In this document: positions 1-12,009 of the stretch, piece by piece
How the letters are laid out: each line of letters starts with the position of its first letter
Position numbering within the stretch: position 1 is the first letter of the stretch
Origin: Paraspadella gotoi
Lineage: Eukaryota > Chaetognatha
DNA length: 64,000 nucleotides
Assembly (NCBI GenBank): GCA_051294375.1
Contig: CM119267.1
Coordinates: 18,555,972 to 18,619,971, forward strand
Direction of reading: 5' to 3'
The notes under the pieces: generated by a model
The model's database searches: none
Told to the model about the DNA's origin: nothing
What the model saw: only the letters and a program-made list of their open reading frames with translations
Program-made: the position numbers and the translations under genes

Positions 1-375
1 TCGAGGTTGTCATGACGACGTCAAAAAGAAGGGGAAAAAAAGAGAGAGAAATTACCGGAAAAAAGATGGTCAGGTGATCGAGCTAGGACATCTTAGTAAA
101 CGAGATCAGAGACCACGAAGTGACCAGTGAGGGCCTTGACCAGCGGGGGGGTGTAGAAGGTGGACAGAGAAGACGAAGACGAAATGGGCTCTGGGTCGAA
201 ATCGAAGATCGTAAAGCAGAATGAAGAGATGATTGGCGGCTGACCTCCTGGATTAATCGGAAGTCGGGATAGAAAGACTCGGAGATCCCGATTTTTATTT
301 ATGTTCATCGCAGATTTTACGATGTACTAATCCTGATTTTCTTCTTTTTCCCCCCCCTCTTTTCTTTTTTTCCAG

Positions 376-731
376 GCGAAAAGCCCTACACGTGCACTTA
401 CCAAAACTGTCTCTGGCGCTTCGCTCGATCCGACGAACTCACCCGCCACATCCGCAAGCACACGGGCGCCAAACCCTTCAAGTGCAAAGTCTGCGAGCGT
501 TGCTTCGCCCGCAGCGATCACTTGGCGCTGCACATGAAACGCCACGAACCCAAGCCCAACAAGCATCATCAACAACAGCAGCAGCACCAATTACAGCAGC
601 AGCTTCAACAGCAACAGCAGCAACTTCACAACTTGCCTTCCTTGACTAGATTGGAGACGCTGAGCGCAGCTTCGTCGTCGCCGCCGCCGCCGCAGCCGCC
701 GCAGCCGACGCAAATACTGAGTTTGGGTTGA
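376..731 (+). CDS. KLF/Sp-type zinc-finger transcription factor, last exon (partial)
   Basis: A pyrimidine-rich acceptor ending in ttttttccag precedes 376, and the exon opens inside the canonical GEKPY linker with a phase-1 junction. Two complete C2H2 fingers follow. The first has the C-x4-C spacing and the RSDELTRH recognition helix; the second has C-x2-C and [12 protein letters not shown]. These helices are the signature of fingers 2 and 3 of KLF/Sp factors, which bind GC/CACCC boxes in the nucleus. Finger 1 and the N-terminal regulatory region must lie upstream, outside the window. After the fingers comes an unusual glutamine-rich then proline/serine-rich tail of about 60 residues that ends at the TGA at 729-731. 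In many KLFs the protein ends soon after finger 3, so this tail is a distinguishing feature. The exact KLF subgroup cannot be assigned without the N-terminus. Confidence 0.9.
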
Positions 732-2480
<1,749 letters not shown>

Positions 2481-2482
2481 TC

Positions 2483-2787
2483 GGCACTATTTTCGTCAAG
2501 TGCACCGTTTCTGACTTTATAACTTTATCATTAATCTTTTTCCAAATCTTAATCTTAACCCTAAATTAATCTTAATTCCCTAACTTTAATCTTAAGCTTA
2601 TACCCTAATATTAAACTAAAACTTCGACCATATCTTTTACCCAATCCCTAAGTTAAGGCTTAATCTTAATCCCCAACCTAATCCTTAGTCAAATCCTTCT
2701 TTTTAACCCTTAACTTAATTTTTAAACTTAAAAACAAACTTAACTCTGAAGTAATGCTGAAATCGGGTTCTTTCGGAAAAGATGGCC
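2483..2787. mobile_element. MITE-like inverted-repeat element, family 1 copy A
   Basis: The left end reads ggcactattttcg and the right end reads cggaaaagatggcc, which are imperfect inverted copies. The inside is a low-complexity tract made of CTTAA/TAACCCTAA-like words. The element at 41834-42171 has the same ends and the same type of interior, which supports a dispersed non-autonomous family. No coding capacity is visible. Ends are approximate. Confidence 0.5.
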
Positions 2788-4118
2788 CAAAGTTTAAACT
2801 ATTCAGTTGGCGTCGCAAAAAGAGAAAGAGAGAGAGAGAAAAAAAAAGAGAGGGACTTTATAACTGTCAAAAACGGGAATTCTTTTCAAAGGGGTAATTT
2901 CTTGCGTTTAATGGCGGTTCGTCTCTCAACTGACGCCAGACTACCAAGGAGATTTGTACATGGAAAATTTGAAAAGGAAAAATCTCCGTAACAGGTTTTC
3001 GACGCTGAGATCATTCGTTAGGAGCGGACGTGTTTGCGGGACTCCGCAAATGAAGATGGTTCGATTCGGGTTTGAAGACTCATTTTTTGGATGTTTTTTT
3101 TTTCCAATGAAAAGTAAACTAACGGGCCCGAGACATAGACGGTTGATGAGAGAAGTTGGGCCTATTAAATCGAACAGGACTGCTGATGGATTTTGTTGGA
3201 GATCGCTCGTGAAGAGCCTCAGAATCACCTGACAGACCTAAGGGTGACGAAGCATCCGCACCCACTGGGAGTGGACGAGGGGGGGGGTACCCGGGATTCT
3301 GACACAAAAAGTGAACTGGACGATGCATCAGTGATAAGAGGGGTTTTCCGTCTCTTGCTCACCCTTCTGAGAGTATCAATATCGTAGGATTTAATGAGTC
3401 TTTAGAGATCAAGAACTGGAGGTAAGCAAAAGGCAAGCATCGGTAAGGTATAGTAATAACAATGACCTCTCAGGTAAGCTCGGCTCAGCCACGCAATATA
3501 AATATAATAAACCATATGAACAAATGCTAAACCATATAAACCCCGACGATGGCTAATTAATATTATTTCGATCTGTATAAAATGGAATCATGATTAATCA
3601 AAGCAATGAAATAATAACGAACTGTATTGTTTGTAAACAAATATCGATTCTTTATATTTTTAAACACTTTTACAAAAGGCAAATAAGATCGACGGATTAC
3701 GACGAGTGTTTATGTCCAACACGGTAACGTTATTTTCCGCCATCGGGTCTTTTTTTCCGTAACTGTTTCAAACCGCGCTCTTCGTTTATTTTGTAAAAAA
3801 AAAAAAAAAATTGTTCCGCCCCTCACATCAGTCGGCGTCTCGGCCGAGGATTTAAATCCAATAAAAACTCCCCGAGAAAAAGAAAACATCTTTTCATATT
3901 CTCGCAACAACTAAATTCCCTCCCTCGAAGAAAAAGTTGGGTGTTTATCCCGGTTGCTCTTTTGTTTTTTCCCCCTCCATCTTCCGACTCTCTTTTGTAC
4001 GGTCGTTGTCCTTTTTTTTTTATTTTCCGGAGAGGCGCTGAAGGTCGGATCCGTTTAAGTTGGACGAAAACAAATACCAGAACGTCTGTTACTGAGACAG
4101 AATTAAAACAGAAAAAAA

Positions 4119-4150
<32 letters not shown>

Positions 4151-4212
4151 AAAAAAGACGAACTTTCAACATTCGCTAAGTTTTCAATTCATCAAAATGA
4201 AATCTTGCGGGC

Positions 4213-4217
<5 letters not shown>

Positions 4218-4283
<66 letters not shown>
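4218..4283. repeat. (GA)n microsatellite
   Basis: A perfect GA tract followed by degenerate gaaaga and gagagc units up to about 4380. Confidence 0.97.
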
Positions 4284-4291
<8 letters not shown>

Positions 4292-6084
4292 AGAGAAAGA
4301 GTGAGAGAGAGCGAAAGAGCGCCTCCAATGCCCATCGCCATCGGCCATTCGTGTGTGTGAGAGAGCGAGAGAAAGAGACAAAGACGAAAGAAGAGATTAA
4401 AGAAGGAACGAAAGAGAGAGAACGAGATGGAATCTGAGCTCGTTACGCGGATCGGCGTCCGTCCTTGGAAGCGTCTCTCTCCCCCGGGGTGGCCTCATTG
4501 TCCCAATTGTCCCATTGTTCCTCCCATCGAACCTTCTTCTCTCCTAATATCCCCTTTCTTGCCCTCCCCGCTATTTTCTTTTATATTTTCTTTTTCTTTT
4601 TTTTTCTACGCGAAAAGGAAATTTTTTTATTTTTTTGATCGGTTCCGACGCGAGTGACGCACGGATGATTCGTTAATGGGCGCGGGAATAAAAAAAAAAT
4701 ATTTCTCGCGGTGAAATATGCCGTGAACGTGTCGCGATTAGAAAGTAATGTATTGTCCTAATCGACAATTAAGGTGGAGATTTTAACGAAAAAATATCAA
4801 TCTTAGCTCAAGTCTTTCAATACAATGTGTCAGTGTATTGATTTTTAATCTTTAATTTTCAATGTTCAAAGTTTTCACTGATTCTTCGTCTCGAGATCAG
4901 GGCTCTATTTTTTTTTTTAGATGATTCAACCCTTTTATTTCATTTCTAGTGAATCATGTCAGCGTGATCATGAGAATGAATTTGAATTTCAAAAATATTT
5001 CGTACACGCGAAATATTTGTAAAAAAAAAAGTTTAAACATTAACTCGTAAGAGTTATCGTCGACCCCCACTCGTCGTTTTGGTCGTCGTTGTTTTCGTCG
5101 TCGTCGTCGTTAGTTACTTATTCACTCAGTCACCCAAAGCTGCGAAATCTCAATCGGAAGTCCATTAAAAATCGTTTTCCGTAAAAATAGAAAACAGAAG
5201 AACAAAAAAAAAAAAAAAAAAAATTAAAAAGTGAATTGAGCGAAAGCCTTGAATCCGAGACTCGCGAAGGCTGACGAAGCTTTCATGGGGTCATTGGGAG
5301 ACCGGAAGTGGAAGCGGCGCCGCTCATTGATAAAGTGTGGAGAGCGAATTGATCAAGGAACTATGATAAAGAAAGAATGAGTCGGCCTTTCCTTTTAATT
5401 TCCTTCTCTCGGATTACGTGACGGAAACTTTGTTTACGCGGATGTGAAACTAAACACGCGTGACGGCGTTGACCATAGAAACCAAATATGAATATTTGAC
5501 TCAATAATTAGGAAGAGGAACTAAATGTTAACTTGCCCTTTAAAGGACACGTTAGTACTAATAAGCAAACAAAAAAAAAAGGAATTATCTTCGAAGCCAT
5601 GATCAATATCCGGTGGTTAATATTTATCGAAAAGTTTTAATCGAAAGTGTTATCTCGCGTTCACAATGAAATAGTGACCCGAGGCTTAAATATATTTGTC
5701 ACCGTCACGGCGACACGGCGTCACGCGGTCGACACGCGGCTGAAGCGTGATCGGTAGAAATTCGCAATTATCATTATTTCATTTCGAGCTTGTCAATTCC
5801 GAGTCAAGGTTCAGTTTATGACATTTTTTCATTTGCCGCCCATTTGATGATTCAATTTTTCTGTTTTCGATAGGCCGAGGCTCGAAACTCGAAAGATCGT
5901 TTAAAAAAAAACTCTTAATTGGCTATCGCTAATTAAGAACTTTAAATCGAATTCGTGATTAAAGCAGCCTCACACAGACTTGAATTTTGTTTTCTTTCTT
6001 TCTTTTTTTTTTCTTTTTTCGTTCTTTTCTTTTATTTCTTTATTTTTTTTCCTAATTTATTATTTTCTTTCTATCATTTTTATG

Positions 6085-6085
6085 T

Positions 6086-6168
<83 letters not shown>
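6085..6168. repeat. (TTTC)n microsatellite
   Basis: About 21 perfect TTTC tetranucleotide units in a longer pyrimidine-rich region (5985-6200). Confidence 0.98.
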
Positions 6169-6804
6169 ATCATTCACTCTTTCTTTCCCACTTTCATTAT
6201 TTTTCGCGGTCAGTGACTAAACGAAGAATCTTCCTCCCACACAGACCCGAAGGGCGTCGCTGAACGAACGCGATGAAATCAAAACAAACAAACGAAAATA
6301 AAATAAAATTAAAATAAACATCGAGGTTCTAATAACAGAAACGCAACGGAAACGAAATTAAGAAGAAAAAAAAAGTTTTTAAACTTCGGAGCCGAAGATA
6401 ATAGATTTGGAAATTGGTTTGGAAAAAAAAAAAGAATCGAAATACAAGAGGATTTTCAAAGAAGAAAACGCGGAGATGAGAAAAGGTGATATGTTTGTTA
6501 GTCGTGACGTCACAGGTTAAAAAAAAAGAAGGAAAACTCTTTGTCGCCTTGTCGTGGTGGTCGTTGTCGTCGTCGTAGTCCTCGATTGCGATTGTAATCT
6601 GTGTGTCGTGATGATTGTCGTCATCCAGATCTTTGTTGTGATCTGCGTCATCAACGTCCCAAAAGAAAAGACAGAAAGATAAGAATTGAAAATTGAATTT
6701 GCGTCTCATTGCGTTACGAAATGCGTAATGTCGCAGTTTCTTAGTCGGAGTTATTTTTGGTTATTTAGTTATTTTAAAAGTCGTCGAAATTAGCGGTAGT
6801 TCTC

Positions 6805-6996
6805 ATATCGGTCCGCCTCGCCACGAAATGCCCTTTTGTTCGCGCTAGTCGATAGATCGCGCGTTTATCAGAGTCAGAAAAAGGAACAAAATAACATCGA
6901 AAGATGAAAAAAGAAAATCCAGGGGAAGCCGTCACGTGACCGGCCCTGACCAATGGGAGCCGGGCATCCCAAGCCGGCTTCCCTCCCTCATCCGGG
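6805..6996 (+). repeat. DIRS left inverted terminal repeat
   Basis: It begins atatcggtccgcctcgcc and ends at ctcatccgg. It pairs with 11784-11974 in inverted orientation, with a few substitutions and 1-3 base indels. The repeat carries a GTCACGTGAC palindrome and a CCAAT box, so it probably also holds the element's promoter (inference). Confidence 0.92.
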
Positions 6997-7206
6997 AAAC
7001 GAGACCTCAATTCTTTTTTCGCGCTCACTAGTTCGGTTATCACCTTACGATTTCGCGTTTTTTCTTGCTTTTTCACGATTTTCTCGAATATCTAGTTCGA
7101 AACCGCTCATATAGTCTCAAGAGAGACGAACGTTCGGACAAGAAGTCGACAGCCGAAAACGTTCGGACAAGTCTCTAAACGTAGAGAGGGTTGGAGATCC
7201 CTCGGG

Positions 7207-7554
7207 GTGAGAGGTCCAAGAGAGACCGAGCGGTCTCCCCGCCGCACCTCCCCCACCGACCGCCGCTTCTCCCCCCTCTACCGTGGTTTTCGGCAGCCCG
7301 ATTCCGTCGGTTTTGGGGACTCGGCCCGTACAACCGACATTCCGTTGCCCGGCCGAGCGGTGGGGCTTGTCCGAGGCGCCCTCTCCGCTGCCTTGGACCA
7401 AGTGGCGGCCGGTCTGTTCTCCCCCATGCCGGACGAGAGACCAGAGGACTGGAGTCTGTCCTTACGACGATGGTTTTCGTCACTGAACAGCTTTAGGAAG
7501 GATTCGACGATTTCGCCGCGAGTCTCAGCGGCGTTTCGACGCTTTGGGCGGTGA
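7207..7554 (+). CDS. DIRS 5' open frame, possible gag part
   Basis: A 115-residue frame lies between the left terminal repeat and the internal complementary region. The N-terminal half is Arg/Pro-rich. The C-terminal third (ALSAALDQVAAGLF, then a Trp-containing amphipathic stretch) looks like real folded protein. No family is recognised, and a gag-like role is inferred only from its place before the RT. It ends with a TGA just before the complementary region. Confidence 0.4.
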   Translation: MRGPRETERSPRRTSPTDRRFSPLYRGFRQPDSVGFGDSARTTDIPLPGRAVGLVRGALSAALDQVAAGLFSPMPDERPEDWSLSLRRWFSSLNSFRKDSTISPRVSAAFRRFGR

Positions 7555-7747
7555 GTTTTTCCGCCAGGTGGCGTAGTGGGGGTTTTTAGCTCGTTTTTCA
7601 AACGCCTCGCCTCCCTCTTTTGTTTCTCCTTTATTTCTTTCTTTCTTTTTTCGAATTTTCGAATTTTGGAATTTTAGAATTTTTATTTCGTCTGATTCGA
7701 TCAAAATATTTTTGTTGAAATAACCGCTTTCCTCGCCTCTTGGCATG

Positions 7748-7832
7748 GGGCATTTCGTGGCGAGGCGGACCGATATGAGAATTTTTAATTCCTTTATGGA
7801 ATATTAATTCTATATCGGTCCGCCTCGCCACG
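7748..7832 (+). repeat. DIRS internal complementary region (ICR)
   Basis: Bases 7748-7779 are the reverse complement of the left end (6801-6831). Bases 7776-7832 are the reverse complement of the extended right end (about 11953-12009). The two halves meet at TTCTC, so the region templates the joined ends of a circle, as in the DIRS replication model. A hairpin between its two CGAGGCGGACCGATAT arms is also possible. It lies near the 5' end of the coding strand rather than near the right end. Confidence 0.9.
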
Positions 7833-8058
7833 ATCCCACCGTCCGCCCCTTTTTGTCTCCTACCATGTTTTTTCGTGGCTTTGGCGTGGCTTAGGGAAAG
7901 GGGGTTGGGGAGAAGGGAGGGGGGGGGTTCGGGAGTTTTTCCGTTTAATTCTCGCGCTAATTTGTTTACCGCTTACTTTTTTTACATGTGACGATTCATA
8001 TCGGTCCGGTTTTCTCTCCACTACGCTTCGCCTCTTTGAGACGTCTCGATTTCCTTCC

Positions 8059-8620
8059 ATGCTGTTCGACTCCAGTAGGCGGCCCCTCTCAGATCGGGCG
8101 CCGCTCGGACCGTCACACGGTCTCGCCTCTACCCAAGCGTCATCATCCCACACAGTGCCGGATCCGGACGCCAGTACTCCTCCGATTCGGCGGAGGAGGG
8201 AGAAGTTTCGTCTTCGGAGACGACGTCGGCGGTTCGACGACTTCCTGCCCACGAGCAGGTCGGCGCCGGTTCCAGTGTTCGTGACATGTGGCGTTCCCTT
8301 CGCTGCGTTGGGGAAGGGGCTCCTCACGGCCAACTGGAACGCGCTGGGACGCCCAGCGCCGGCAGAATACGCCACTGGATCGACGTCGCTTCTCCCCGGA
8401 GTTCACCGCTCCGACGCCGGACACGTGCCTCTCCGCTCAATTCGAGTCGGCGTTTCCAAGGGGATAACGCGGCTACTCTCCGCTCCTTTCCGTGCGATGC
8501 AGGAGAACGGCGCTACCGCGCATGCCATCCTTACAGTTGCCGATGAGCTGCGCGGAATCAAGGAGGCTCTCCGTTCCGGCTCGCCCAGAATGAGGTCACG
8601 CGTGTGGACGCCCTTGCCGC
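8059..8620 (+). pseudogene. DIRS gag-like region
   Basis: One frame from 8059 gives an Arg/Pro/Ser-rich N-terminus. An amphipathic stretch (about 8440-8590, containing VADELRGIKEAL) then follows that resembles a helical gag segment. Around 8600 the plausible reading switches frame to VDALAAPLRDAALF, so the reading is broken by an indel. No zinc knuckle is seen. The assignment rests on position and character only. Confidence 0.45.
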
Positions 8621-9229
8621 CCCGCTTCGCGACGCGGCCTTATTCAGGCGGCGTCCTCAACCATCTGTCGGCGAGATCCGCCGCCAAGTCTCGCTGTGGC
8701 GCCGCAGGATCTCCGCGCCACGCTCTCTCGCTCGCGCCCACCGCTCTTCCTTTTTTGGCGATTCAGGAAGCGCAGGTGGCGTCGCGCTCAACTCGACGCT
8801 TCTACGAAACGTCGCCGCGCCAAACCCGCTGCCGACAAGCGCCTCGTTTCCGCTCGAAGCCTTCCTTCAACGCAAGTGGACCAAGAAGTCTGCTCCCCGC
8901 AAGAAGTCGGGAACGGGAAGGCCGGGATCGCTCCCGGCGAATGACTCGAAACGCCTCCCTCGCGGTCGCCGCCTCGTCCGACCGCCCGGTTTTAGGCCTG
9001 GATCCGCCCATGGACTCGAGTCTCGACCGGACCTTTCCACGCCGGCGCTTCTTCCGGAAGTCCCCGTCGGAGGTCGGCTTCGTCTCTTTCACCCTTTTGG
9101 ACGACGCTCGTTGGCGAGACGTCGCCCATTCTCAACAACATCTCGGGTTCCGCCTCGAGGGGCGAAGCAGTTCCAGCACGCCTCCCTCTTCCCTGGACGA
9201 GACGCCGTCTTTGGAGACCGAGACGCCTT

Positions 9230-9720
9230 GGTCGACGCGGAGATGCGGCGGCTTTGGAGGAACGCCATCGAGGAGTCCGGTTTCTCCGGGTTCTTTTCCA
9301 GTTTCCTCGTTCCGAAGAAGATGGAGGCTGGCGCCCGATTTTGAACTTAAAAGAGCTCAACTCTCGTTCCTTTCGCCGCCTTATTTCCGGAGGAAGGAGC
9401 CCCGGACGTCGAAGGATGTTTCGACGAGGCGATTGGGGGCCTCGTAGACCTCGAGATGCTTATCTCCATCTCCCGATCCACGAGGAGCATCGGAAATTTT
9501 GCCGCTTTGGAAGGGCCGCCTCTACCAGTACAGAATCCTTCTTTTCGGCCTCTCGATGGGCCCTTGGCTTTTCGCCAAGACGACGAGGCCCCTTAGTGCT
9601 TTGGCTCCGCCCACTGGGATTCGATGCCTTTTTTTATGTAGACGCATCTTGATCCTGGTTTCCTCGGCGGACGTTTGTCGACGAGCCACTCGGAAGGCGG
9701 TGTGGCTACTCAAGAGGCGG
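9230..9720 (+). pseudogene. DIRS reverse transcriptase, frameshifted
   Basis: The RT blocks occur in order but in different frames. VPKK and then GGWRPILNLKELNS lie near 9305-9370. VDLE and DAYLHLPIHEEHRKF lie near 9440-9500. YQYRILLFGLSMGPWLFAK lies near 9520-9580. The catalytic box near 9637-9660 reads YVDA followed by a stop, and the continuation ILILVSS is in another frame. The second catalytic Asp is therefore lost to a small deletion, and at least three frameshifts separate the blocks. The similarity is to the DIRS/Ngaro branch rather than to LTR or LINE RTs. Confidence 0.8.
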
Positions 9721-10039
9721 GGTTCATCATCCACCTTCAGAGGTCGAGCCTGTCTCCCTCTCAGAGCTTCGATTTCCTCGATTTCGTTGGGACAGCCTCT
9801 CCCACTCCATCGCGCTCCCGGAGACGAAAATTTACGACTCTTCGCTCGAGGAGAATCTTTGCCAACGACCGCTCCACGTGCTCGTCAGTGCCTTCAGCTC
9901 TAGGCCATTCGACGGCGGCGCCCTTGGCAGTACCGCTGCTGCGCTGCAGGTTTTCGAGGATTCAACGAGACGTATTTCATGTCTACAAGTCGAAGAAGGA
10001 TCTCGACCGCGTTGTTCCTCTCCACTCGCCGGCGTTGGA

Positions 10040-10560
10040 GGAGCTGCGGTGGATCGCAGCCCTCTCTCCAGACCAGTGCTTCGCTCCGCTCGATGACCTC
10101 CTCCCGGAGGTCTGCACGCTGGAGGTGACGACGGATGCTTCGTCGCAGGGATGGGGGTTTCTCCATCAGGGCCAACTGTCGATGGGAACCTGGTCGTCTG
10201 CGGATGCCCCTCTCCTTTTTCTTTGTGAAGGAGTTCACAGTTTTGAGGACCTTCCTCCAACGATTCGGAGCTTCCTTCCACGGCGCGTCCATCCTTGGAA
10301 GACGGACAGCTTCGTCTCTCTCTCCTGCCTTCGTCGGGGCTGTAACAAGAGTTCATCTCTCTTCGGAGGAGATCCTCATCACGGCCGCGGCGTCGAGGGG
10401 CCGCAAGGTGGCGGACTGGAAAATCCTTACGAGAGTTTTCCGCCAGATGGTCGACATTTTCGGTCTCCCCAGCATCGATTTTTTCGCGACTCCCCGGTCG
10501 GCTCAAGTTCCACGTTTTTCGCCTGGGAGGCGACGCTGGAGGCGGAGGGGATAGACGCCT
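10040..10560 (+). pseudogene. DIRS RNase H-like region
   Basis: Downstream of the RT, the frame opened at 9675 reads LEVTTDASSQGWGFLHQG near 10110-10165. That is the first-Asp motif of retroelement RNase H (TDAS-x-GWG). A later stretch, GLPSIDFFATPRSAQVPRF near 10460-10515, continues in a different frame and matches the usual text after RNase H in DIRS proteins. No clear methyltransferase block was recognised. Confidence 0.65.
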
Positions 10561-10769
10561 TGGCGCAACGCTGGGTCTTCGACCTGGCCTATCTCTTTCT
10601 CCCCCTTCTCTGCTGATGATGGTGATCCGCAAGCTGGAGAAGGCGAGGGGCTCCCTTCTCCTGATCACCCCGTTTTGGCCGACTCAGAAGTGGTTCCAGA
10701 GCCTCCTTTTTCCTTCGGTTTCTGGACGCGAGGCGCCTTCCGGCGCCGGAAAACCTCGTCGTCGACCTC

Positions 10770-11762
10770 GTGTCCGGACTTCCGCCTCCGCAAGCGGATC
10801 GCTTCAGGCTCGTCATCTGGAGGTTTTTTAGGCGGTGCCACAACCTCTCCGACATCGACGACTCCACCTTCTCCGTCATCGTCGACAGCTGGAGAGGCTC
10901 TACCAGAGAGTGCTACGCCAGAGCTTGGAGCTCCTTCTGCGACCTCCTTCAGGATAGGGAGGTTCGAGGATCTCAAGCCTCTCTAGAGGATGTTCTACGA
11001 TACCTCGGTTTTCTGTGCGAGAAGGGCCTCTCGTACAGCACGATCAACCTTCTCAGGTCGGCCATATCAGCTGCTCTCCCCCCCCTGGCGGGAGCGCCGG
11101 TTGGAGAGCATCTCTTGGTCCGGCGCCTTCTCAAGGGAGTTTTCGAGTGACGCCCTCCCTCACGTCGGTTTTTCCCCACGTGGAATGCGGCCTCGGTTTT
11201 ACGCATTCTCGACTCGGCGCCACTTCCGATAGCGCCGAGGGATCTTCTACGACGCTCGCTCTTTCTCGTCGCTTTAGCGTCAGCTCGTCGCCCTTCAGAG
11301 ATCGTCTCTCTTCGTTGCGACGCGGGCTATCTTTCCTTGGCGGCAGATCACGTTCGTCAGGTTCCATCGACGCTCTCGAAGACGGACAGGGTCGGACACA
11401 TGGGTCCGGCGTTCCGTCTCGATTCTCTGCCGCTCTCAGATCGTTGCCCGGTTCAGGCGCTGCGCACTTGGCTCTCTCTGCGTTCGGAATTGGCGCCGCC
11501 GCACGATTTTCTTTTCTGCGCTCCCGCGCCGCCTCTTCGCCAACTCTCGACGCAGCGTTTCGCCTCCCTTCTCAAGGAACTTTTCTTGGAGGCGGACCTT
11601 TCTGCGGCCCCGGGGTCGACGCGCGCTATGGCGGTCTCGGACGCCTTGCCCGCGGAATGGATCTTGGCGTCTTCCTTCGCGCGGGAGTCTGGTCTGGCGC
11701 GCAGACCTTCTTCCGTTCCACTGCAGGGACGTCGCGGGGAGCGCCCCTCCGGGATCTTCTAG
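10770..11762 (+). pseudogene. DIRS tyrosine recombinase, broken
   Basis: The N-terminal core-binding half is readable at 10890-11150 (GSTRECYARAWSSFCD ... GLSYSTINLLRSAISA ... LLKGVF). The catalytic half begins near 11255 with ARRPSEIVSLR, which holds the first catalytic Arg. It continues with LSKTDRVGHMGPAFRL and the GSTRA box near 11610. The final helix (LGVFLRAGVWSGAQTFFR) is in a further frame near 11665-11720, and the nucleophilic Tyr expected right after it is absent (RSTAG). This enzyme would integrate the circular intermediate. This copy has lost the nucleophile and several reading frames. Confidence 0.75.
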
Positions 11763-11783
11763 GGACGTTTGAGGCTTCGTATT

Positions 11784-11974
11784 CCGGATGAGGGAGGGAG
11801 CCGGCTTGGGATTTGCCGGGCTCCCATTGGTCGAGGCCGGTCACGTGACGGCTTCCCCTGGATTTTCTTTTTTTCATCTTTCGATGTTTTTTGTTCGTTT
11901 TTCTTACTCTGATAAACGCGCGATCTATCGCTAGCGCGAACAAAAGGGCATTTCGTGGCGAGGCGGACCGATAT
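11784..11974 (-). repeat. DIRS right inverted terminal repeat
   Basis: Inverted partner of 6805-6996. Beyond it, bases 11975-12009 form the extra right-end segment (starts agaattaatattcc) found again in the internal complementary region and at 14815-14850. Confidence 0.92.
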
Positions 11975-12009
11975 AGAATTAATATTCCATAAAGGAATTA
12001 AAAATTCTC

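Larger units (their letters stand above)
2788..6799. other. Intergenic stretch without supported gene
   Basis: This stretch holds (GA)n at 4218-4283, (TTTC)n at 6085-6168 and AT-rich unique sequence. Around 5270-5340 there is a GC-richer patch with an ETS-like ccggaagtg and ATTGG, but no exon could be tied to it. Open frames here are low-complexity. Confidence 0.5.
6800..12009 (+). mobile_element. DIRS-type tyrosine-recombinase retrotransposon, decayed
   Basis: An element of about 5.2 kb with inverted termini: 6805-6996 matches the reverse complement of 11784-11974 with only scattered differences. An internal complementary region at 7748-7832 is the reverse complement of the right end joined to the left end. 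On the plus strand, in order, are gag-like frames, a reverse transcriptase, an RNase H motif and a tyrosine recombinase. This set is diagnostic of DIRS elements, which copy through RNA and integrate a circular form by recombination without target-site duplication. None is seen here: both junctions share only TTCTC. Many frameshifts interrupt every domain, so this copy is unlikely to be autonomous. The element is much GC-richer than its flanks. Confidence 0.9.

Noticed and set aside
2500-2750. Interstitial telomere array
   Set aside because: The TAACCC-like words are too irregular for a telomere array, and the stretch is bounded by inverted repeats shared with another locus, so a MITE-like element explains it better.
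8059-9447. A single intact 462-codon protein
   Set aside because: Only parts of this frame look like protein. Recognisable RT text is in other frames, so the long frame partly reflects GC-rich DNA lacking stops.
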